Below, one piece after another: positions 7,380 through 11,034 of a stretch of 11,034 bases of DNA; position 1 is the first letter of the stretch; each line of letters starts with the position of its first letter. The position numbers were made by a program, and so were the translations under genes. The stretch is taken from the NCBI GenBank assembly GCA_015478765.1, contig JADMKR010000240.1, positions 1 through 11,034 of the forward strand, read 5' to 3'. The notes under the pieces were generated by a model. That model was given only the letters and a program-made list of their open reading frames with translations, was not told the origin of the DNA and did no database searches. The stretch comes from Flavobacterium sp. (GTDB taxonomy: Bacteria; Bacteroidota; Bacteroidia; Flavobacteriales; Flavobacteriaceae).

Positions 7380-7395
7380 TAACTTTGTAACTTTG
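7380..7395 (+). promoter_or_regulatory. Tandem -7 boxes of the tatA promoter
   Basis: Two perfect TAnnTTTG boxes stand head to tail: TAACTTTG (7380-7387) and TAACTTTG (7388-7395). A TTA at 7357-7359 lies 20 nt upstream of the first box and could serve as a degenerate -33 element. The start codon is at 7418. Confidence 0.5.
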
Positions 7396-7407
7396 CAATT
7401 GTTAAAA

Positions 7408-7413
7408 AAGGAG
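7408..7413 (+). promoter_or_regulatory. Strong Shine-Dalgarno for tatA
   Basis: AAGGAG lies 4 nt before the ATG at 7418, after a run of A's. It is notable because the other genes here lack a clear site, as is usual in Bacteroidetes. Confidence 0.5.
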
Positions 7414-7417
7414 TAGT

Positions 7418-7747
7418 ATGTTCGGTATTGGCGGCAGCGAATTGATTTTTATAGTATTTATTGTATTGATGCTTTTCGGGGCCGATAAAATTCCCGAGAT
7501 AGCACGTACGCTGGGCAAGGGAATGCGCCAGCTACGCGACGCTACCAATGATATCAAAAGCGAGATTACCCGTAGCGCCGACGAGAACGAACTCGCCAAG
7601 TCGGTTACCGACATAAAAAAGAATATCGACCTTGAAATCGATAAGGCGAAACAAAACCTGACCGGCGACTCAACGGAAGAAATCAATAAAGTGAAGACCG
7701 ATATTGAGGATATTGTCAGCGGTCCCATAAAAAGGCAAAGCCGATGA
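7418..7747 (+). CDS. tatA: Twin-arginine translocase subunit TatA/TatE family
   Basis: This 109-residue inner-membrane protein of the Tat system exports folded proteins that carry a twin-arginine signal. The N-terminal transmembrane helix (about 8-20) begins with polar Glu8 (GGSELIFIVFIVLMLF). It is followed by the family hinge FG (20-21) and the amphipathic helix ADKIPEIARTLGKGMRQLRD (22-41). The C-terminal tail is long, charged and probably coiled. This is the canonical TatA/B order. TatA and TatB are hard to separate by sequence: the FG hinge and Bacteroidetes practice favour TatA/TatE, while the long acidic tail leaves TatB possible. The stop overlaps the start of the PAP2 gene as ATGA, which implies translational coupling. 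TatC is not in the window. Confidence 0.88.
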   Translation: MFGIGGSELIFIVFIVLMLFGADKIPEIARTLGKGMRQLRDATNDIKSEITRSADENELAKSVTDIKKNIDLEIDKAKQNLTGDSTEEINKVKTDIEDIVSGPIKRQSR

Positions 7748-8358
7748 TAGAAAAAATCCTCGAAATAGACCAGAAGCTCTTTGTCTTTTTAAATGGTTTG
7801 GGGTCCGAAAAATACGACGCATTATGGCTGTTGATCACCAATCAACTGAGCTGGATTCCGGTATTTTTGATCATACTGGTGCTGCTTTTTAAAAGCCTTG
7901 GCTGGCGCCATGCATTGTTGATCATATTTGTGATTGCTGCACTGATAACATTGACCGACCAAACGACCAATATTTTTAAAAACTTATTTGAACGCCTCCG
8001 CCCTGTCAATAATACCGAGCTCGCCGATCTTATGAGAGCTGTGCAACATCGGAATTCATTTAGTTTTTTCTCAGGCCATGCGTCAAACTCGATGGCTGTC
8101 GCATTTTTCCTTTTCACGGTCATGAGGCCTTTTCGAAAATATGTTGGATTTATCTTTTTATGGCCGTTAATATTTGCTTATAGCAGAATATACCTTGGCC
8201 TGCATTATCCGTTAGACATCATCTGCGGATATATTTACGGCATATTTATGGCGCTGATAATGTTGCGTATTTATGTCTATTTCCGCGATACATTTTTCCC
8301 CGATAAGAAGGAAAACCTAGATAACCCTAGTAACAGTGAGCCCGTCACGAATGGGTAA
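7744..8358 (+). CDS. PAP2 family membrane phosphatase
   Basis: This 204-residue integral-membrane phosphatase of the PAP2 / type 2 phosphatidic acid phosphatase superfamily removes phosphate from lipid phosphates or polyprenyl pyrophosphates. The three-part signature is complete: K79-x6-R86-P87 (KNLFERLRP), FSGH (109-112, with F in place of the usual P) containing His112, and SRIYLGLHYPLD (147-158) containing the nucleophile His154 and Asp158. Hydrophobic segments at about 35-50, 55-72, 115-127, 133-147 and 158-178 are consistent with five or six membrane spans. The start codon overlaps the tatA stop, so the two are probably one operon. The last 42 bp overlap the convergent O-methyltransferase gene. 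The natural substrate is not evident. Undecaprenyl pyrophosphate recycling is possible for this family but not shown. Confidence 0.9.
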   Translation: MIEKILEIDQKLFVFLNGLGSEKYDALWLLITNQLSWIPVFLIILVLLFKSLGWRHALLIIFVIAALITLTDQTTNIFKNLFERLRPVNNTELADLMRAVQHRNSFSFFSGHASNSMAVAFFLFTVMRPFRKYVGFIFLWPLIFAYSRIYLGLHYPLDIICGYIYGIFMALIMLRIYVYFRDTFFPDKKENLDNPSNSEPVTNG

Positions 8359-8958
8359 GAGCACCGTCTCGACACGTGGGTCGTTTTTTAAAGTGATGTT
8401 GTATTGCTGAAGTGCTTTGGTGCTTTTATCATTGTCTTTTGCCGCTTCCAATACTTTGCCGCTCCACAGAACATTATCAGATAGGATTAATCCGCCACTG
8501 TTCATTTTGGGAACAACCATTTCAAAATATTTTCCGTAATTCTCTTTATCGGCATCGATAAAAACCAGGTCGAACTTTCGATCAATGGTCGGTATAATCT
8601 CCAAAGCATTTCCGAGATGCTGAAAAATCCGATCTGCCCATTCCGATCGGTCGAAATATTTTCGTTGGAAATCGTAAAGCTCTTCATTGTTGTCGATCGT
8701 ATGAATTTGGCCGTTTTCGGCAATGCCTTCAGCGAGACACAGCGTGGCATATCCGGTATAGGTTCCAATTTCCAATATGGTCTTTGGCTGCGTAATTTTG
8801 GAAATCATACTCAGCACCCGACCCTGAAAATGGCCGCTAAGCATGCGCGGCATCAAGATCTTCTGATGAGTTTCCCTATTTAGTTCGGCCAATAATGCCG
8901 GTTCGTTTGCAGAATGTTGTTCGACGTAATTTTCAAGTGCAGGTGATATGAAGTGCAT
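8317..8958 (-). CDS. SAM-dependent O-methyltransferase (catechol-OMT-like, Methyltransf_3)
   Basis: This is a 213-residue cytoplasmic class I methyltransferase of the bacterial O-methyltransferase family, which methylates small hydroxylated substrates with a divalent metal. The SAM-binding motif I is ILEIGTYTGYAT (61-72), and the acidic end of strand 2 is IDNNEE (88-93). FIDADKENY (133-141) gives metal ligand Asp135, and LSDNVLWSG (159-167) gives Asp161 and Asn162. These match the DAD/DN metal site of the family, so it looks functional. The length is normal. The ATG at 8958 is followed at once by the expected N-terminal helix (MHFISPALENYVEQH). A near match to the -7 box (TAATTTTA, minus strand 8979-8972) lies upstream in the 75-nt space shared with divergent rlmN. 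Its C-terminal codons overlap the end of the PAP2 gene tail-to-tail. The natural substrate is unknown. Confidence 0.9.
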   Translation of the reverse strand: MHFISPALENYVEQHSANEPALLAELNRETHQKILMPRMLSGHFQGRVLSMISKITQPKTILEIGTYTGYATLCLAEGIAENGQIHTIDNNEELYDFQRKYFDRSEWADRIFQHLGNALEIIPTIDRKFDLVFIDADKENYGKYFEMVVPKMNSGGLILSDNVLWSGKVLEAAKDNDKSTKALQQYNITLKNDPRVETVLLPIRDGLTVTRVI

Positions 8959-9021
8959 AATAGTGTTTTTGTAAAATTATAAAAAACTTATAAGCCTGAG
9001 TCACTTATCGCGGTGAATGGC

Positions 9022-9029
9022 TAACTTTG
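9022..9029 (+). promoter_or_regulatory. Candidate -7 box just upstream of rlmN
   Basis: TAACTTTG is a perfect TAnnTTTG 5 nt before the ATG at 9034, which would give a nearly leaderless mRNA. It is identical to the two boxes before tatA. No TTG lies at the expected -33 distance. Confidence 0.4.
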
Positions 9030-9033
9030 CGCC

Positions 9034-10077
9034 ATGCAATCCCAAAAAACCGATATCCGGTCACTTTCAAAAGATAAATTGCGGGAGTTTTTCGTCATTA
9101 ATGGTGACAAGGCTTTTCGCGGAAACCAGGTTTACGAATAGCTGTGGAGCAAAAGCGCACATAGTTTTGACGATATGACCAACCTTTCCAAGGAGACCCG
9201 CGCTATGTTGGAAGAACATTTCGTCATCAATCACATCAAGGTCGATCAAATGCAACGCAGTTCCGACGGAACCGTGAAGAATGCAGTGCGGTTGCATGAT
9301 GGTCTCGTAGTAGAATCGGTTTTGATCCCGACCAATAAGCGCACTACGGCCTGCGTTTCAAGCCAGGTTGGATGCAGCCTTGACTGTAATTTTTGCGCAA
9401 CTGCCCGACTCAAACGAATGCGTAATCTTGGGCCTGATGAAATTTACGATCAGGTGGTAGCCATCGACAGTGAAAGCCGACTCTATCATGACAGGCCATT
9501 GTCCAATATAGTTTTCATGGGTATGGGCGAGCCGCTGATGAATTACAACAATGTTTTGAAAGCCATCGAAATGATTACTTCCGATGAAGGTTTGGGAATG
9601 TCGCCCAAGCGCATTACGGTTTCAACATCCGGAGTTCCGAAAATGATTCGAAAGCTTGCCGATGACGATGTTAAATTCCGATTGGCGGTTTCGCTTCACA
9701 GTGCCATCGATGATATTCGGTCGCGTATCATGCCCTTCAGCAAGAATTTTCCGCTGGCCGAATTGCGTGAATCATTGGAATATTGGTATTTAAAAACTAA
9801 AAGCAAGGTTACCTACGAATATGTCGTCTGGAAAGACATCAACGACAATCAGCAATCAATCGATGCGCTTGTCAAATTTTGCAAATATGTTCCCTGCAAA
9901 GTTAATTTGATTGAGTATAACCCCATCGATGACGGCGAATTCCAGCAGGCGTCGGAAGAAAGCATCAACGCCTACATCGACGCATTGGAACGCAATAACG
10001 TAGTGGTTAAAGTTCGGCGTAGCAGAGGAAAAGATATTGATGCTGCCTGCGGACAGCTAGCAAACAAAGAAGGCTGA
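9034..10077 (+). pseudogene. rlmN: rlmN, 23S rRNA/tRNA A2503/A37 C2-methyltransferase, interrupted by an amber codon
   Basis: RlmN is a radical-SAM enzyme that methylates C2 of adenine 2503 in 23S rRNA and of A37 in some tRNAs. Reading from the ATG at 9034, codons 1-35 give a normal family N-terminus (SLSKDKLREFFVINGDKAFR, then GNQVYE). Codon 36 (9139-9141) is TAG. The same frame then continues LWSKSAHSFDDMTNL to a stop at 10077, for 347 residues if the TAG is read through. Everything downstream is intact: CVSSQVGC with Cys107 (equivalent to E. coli C118), the 4Fe-4S motif CSLDCNFC (Cys114, 118, 121), GMGEPLMNYNNV, and DAACGQL with Cys339 (equivalent to E. coli C355). The E. coli protein has Trp at the matching place (FRADQVMKW), so a single G-to-A change of TGG explains the stop. 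The only downstream ATG is at 9175 (codon 48); a product from it would lack most of the N-terminal helical domain. It could be a true nonsense mutation, a sequencing or assembly error, or readthrough. Confidence 0.88.
9139..9141 (+). other. In-frame amber codon in rlmN (expected Trp36)
   Basis: TAG lies between codons for VYE and LWS in an otherwise uninterrupted frame. Homologues have Trp here, and TGG to TAG is a one-base change. No frameshift or insertion is needed to restore the frame. Confidence 0.9.
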
Positions 10078-10130
10078 AAATAACAGACAGTGTATCGTCA
10101 TTTACTGTGAAACATGATTGCAATTTGACT

Positions 10131-10161
10131 TTTGTCAGTTGCGGCCGATAACGTACCTTTG
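10131..10161 (+). promoter_or_regulatory. Promoter for the polyprenyl synthase gene
   Basis: TTTG (10131-10134), 19 nt, then TACCTTTG (10154-10161) fits TTG-N17-23-TAnnTTTG well. The -7 box ends 8 nt before the chosen ATG at 10170, so the leader would be very short. It lies 54 nt or more after the rlmN frame ends, which suggests transcription independent of rlmN. Confidence 0.65.
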
Positions 10162-10169
10162 GATGCCAG

Positions 10170-11034
10170 ATGAACATCACTTCACAAATAAAGCAGCCGA
10201 TCCAAAAGGAGATGGAACTTTTCGAAAAGAAGTTCTATGAATCGATGACTTCGCAAATCGCGCTGCTGAATCGTATCACTTATTACATCGTGAACCGAAA
10301 AGGTAAGCAGATGCGCCCTATGTTCGTATTTCTTACCGCCAAGATGTTATCGGGTGATGTAAACGAAAGAACCTATCGCGGAGCATCGGTAATTGAATTG
10401 ATTCATACTGCTACCTTGGTTCATGATGACGTTGTTGACGACAGCAACCGTCGCCGTGGATTCTTTTCCATTAATGCGCTGTGGAAGAACAAGATCGCAG
10501 TGCTGGTGGGCGATTATTTACTGTCGAAAGGATTATTGCTGTCGATAGATAATGGCGATTTTGATTTGCTGCAGATAATATCGGTTGCAGTGCGCGAAAT
10601 GAGTGAAGGGGAGCTGCTGCAGATCGAGAAAGCGCGCCGACTGGACATTACCGAAGATATATACTACGAAATTATACGTAAAAAAACGGCGACGTTGATC
10701 GCGGCCTGTTGCGCACTGGGCGCGCGATCTGTGGTGGAAGATGTTGCAAAGGTCGAAAATATGCGAAAGTTTGGTGAACTTATTGGCATGGCATTCCAGA
10801 TCAAAGACGACCTTTTCGACTACACCGATGAAGCTATCGGCAAACCCACCGGTATCGATATCAAAGAGCAGAAGATGACATTGCCGCTGATCCATGTTCT
10901 CAATAATTGCTCGCCAACAGAAAAAAAGTGGCTTATCAATTCGGTTAAAAACCACAATAAAGATCGAAAACGCGTTAAAGAAGTTATTTCATTTGTCAAA
11001 GATCATAACGGCTTGGCTTATGCGGAGGCTAAAA
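10170..11034 (+). CDS. Polyprenyl (long-chain) diphosphate synthase, 3' end missing
   Basis: 288 codons are open to the window edge with no stop. The usual length is about 325, so roughly 35-40 residues are lost. The enzyme is an all-helical trans-isoprenyl diphosphate synthase that adds isopentenyl diphosphate to an allylic starter. Visible motifs are GKQMRP (45-50), the first aspartate-rich motif HDDVVDDSNRRRG (85-97; Asp86, 87, 90), VGDYLLSK (113-120), and FQIKDDLFDYTDEAIGKPTG (209-228) with the second motif Asp213, 214, 217. Five residues before the first Asp is Ala81. A small residue there is typical of enzymes making long chains, so a menaquinone side-chain synthase (IspB-like; MK-6 is common in flavobacteria) is inferred. 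The ATG at 10170 is used. The ATG at 10163 is in another frame that stops soon. It follows rlmN, as I recall in other flavobacteria, but has its own promoter. Confidence 0.9.
   Translation, partial: MNITSQIKQPIQKEMELFEKKFYESMTSQIALLNRITYYIVNRKGKQMRPMFVFLTAKMLSGDVNERTYRGASVIELIHTATLVHDDVVDDSNRRRGFFSINALWKNKIAVLVGDYLLSKGLLLSIDNGDFDLLQIISVAVREMSEGELLQIEKARRLDITEDIYYEIIRKKTATLIAACCALGARSVVEDVAKVENMRKFGELIGMAFQIKDDLFDYTDEAIGKPTGIDIKEQKMTLPLIHVLNNCSPTEKKWLINSVKNHNKDRKRVKEVISFVKDHNGLAYAEAK

Noticed and set aside
9175..10077. A complete 300-residue RlmN starting at ATG 9175
   Set aside because: RlmN proteins carry an N-terminal helical domain whose sequence is present upstream in the same frame, broken only by TAG at 9139. 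The shorter frame is therefore the remnant of a longer gene rather than a natural start.
10533..10955. Minus-strand open frame of 140 codons opposite the right-hand gene
   Set aside because: It lies entirely antisense to the polyprenyl synthase gene, which carries both DDxxD motifs in the plus frame; the minus product shows no family features.

Overview
The window looks like chromosomal DNA of a member of Bacteroidetes, most likely Flavobacteriaceae, with moderate GC. Three things point there. Several genes are preceded by TAnnTTTG boxes, in three cases with a TTG about 19-21 nt upstream, which is the Bacteroidetes primary sigma promoter. Shine-Dalgarno sites are mostly absent. The families are also typical: DUF5916, DUF6702, YkuD_2 L,D-transpeptidase and orphan carboxypeptidase-regulatory-like (CPDRL) proteins. 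I see no mobile element, CRISPR array, phage gene or rRNA.

Layout. 1-183 (-) is the N-terminus of a secreted DUF5916 / CBM9-like protein that runs off the left edge. 457-1164 (+) is an exported murein L,D-transpeptidase with its own terminator. 1356-1428 (+) is tRNA-Gly(TCC), with a good promoter and a perfect hairpin terminator. 1458-2171 (-) is peptidase E with a complete catalytic triad, convergent with the tRNA. 2327-7348 (+) is a co-directional block: three overlapping CPDRL-domain proteins, a DUF6702 protein and a secreted M1 metallopeptidase. 7418-8358 (+) is a tatA-like gene overlapping a PAP2 phosphatase. 8317-8958 (-) is an O-methyltransferase whose 3' end overlaps the PAP2 gene. 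9034-10077 (+) is rlmN, interrupted by an in-frame amber codon. 10170-11034 (+) is a long-chain polyprenyl diphosphate synthase that runs off the right edge. No gene-free stretch exceeds 300 bases; the longest, 184-456, holds promoter candidates for the two flanking genes and nothing else I can support.

How the genes work together. Much of the window concerns the cell envelope: murein crosslinking or modification, exported CPDRL proteins, a periplasmic M1 peptidase, Tat export, and a PAP2 enzyme that may act on lipid or polyprenyl pyrophosphates. The polyprenyl synthase probably makes the quinone side chain. The five-gene CPDRL/DUF6702/M1 block is tightly packed and probably transcribed together at least in part; its joint function is unknown.

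The two observations most worth following are the TAG that replaces an expected Trp codon (36) in an otherwise intact rlmN, and the tandem family of TonB-plug-like exported proteins that have no barrel and sit beside an M1 peptidase.
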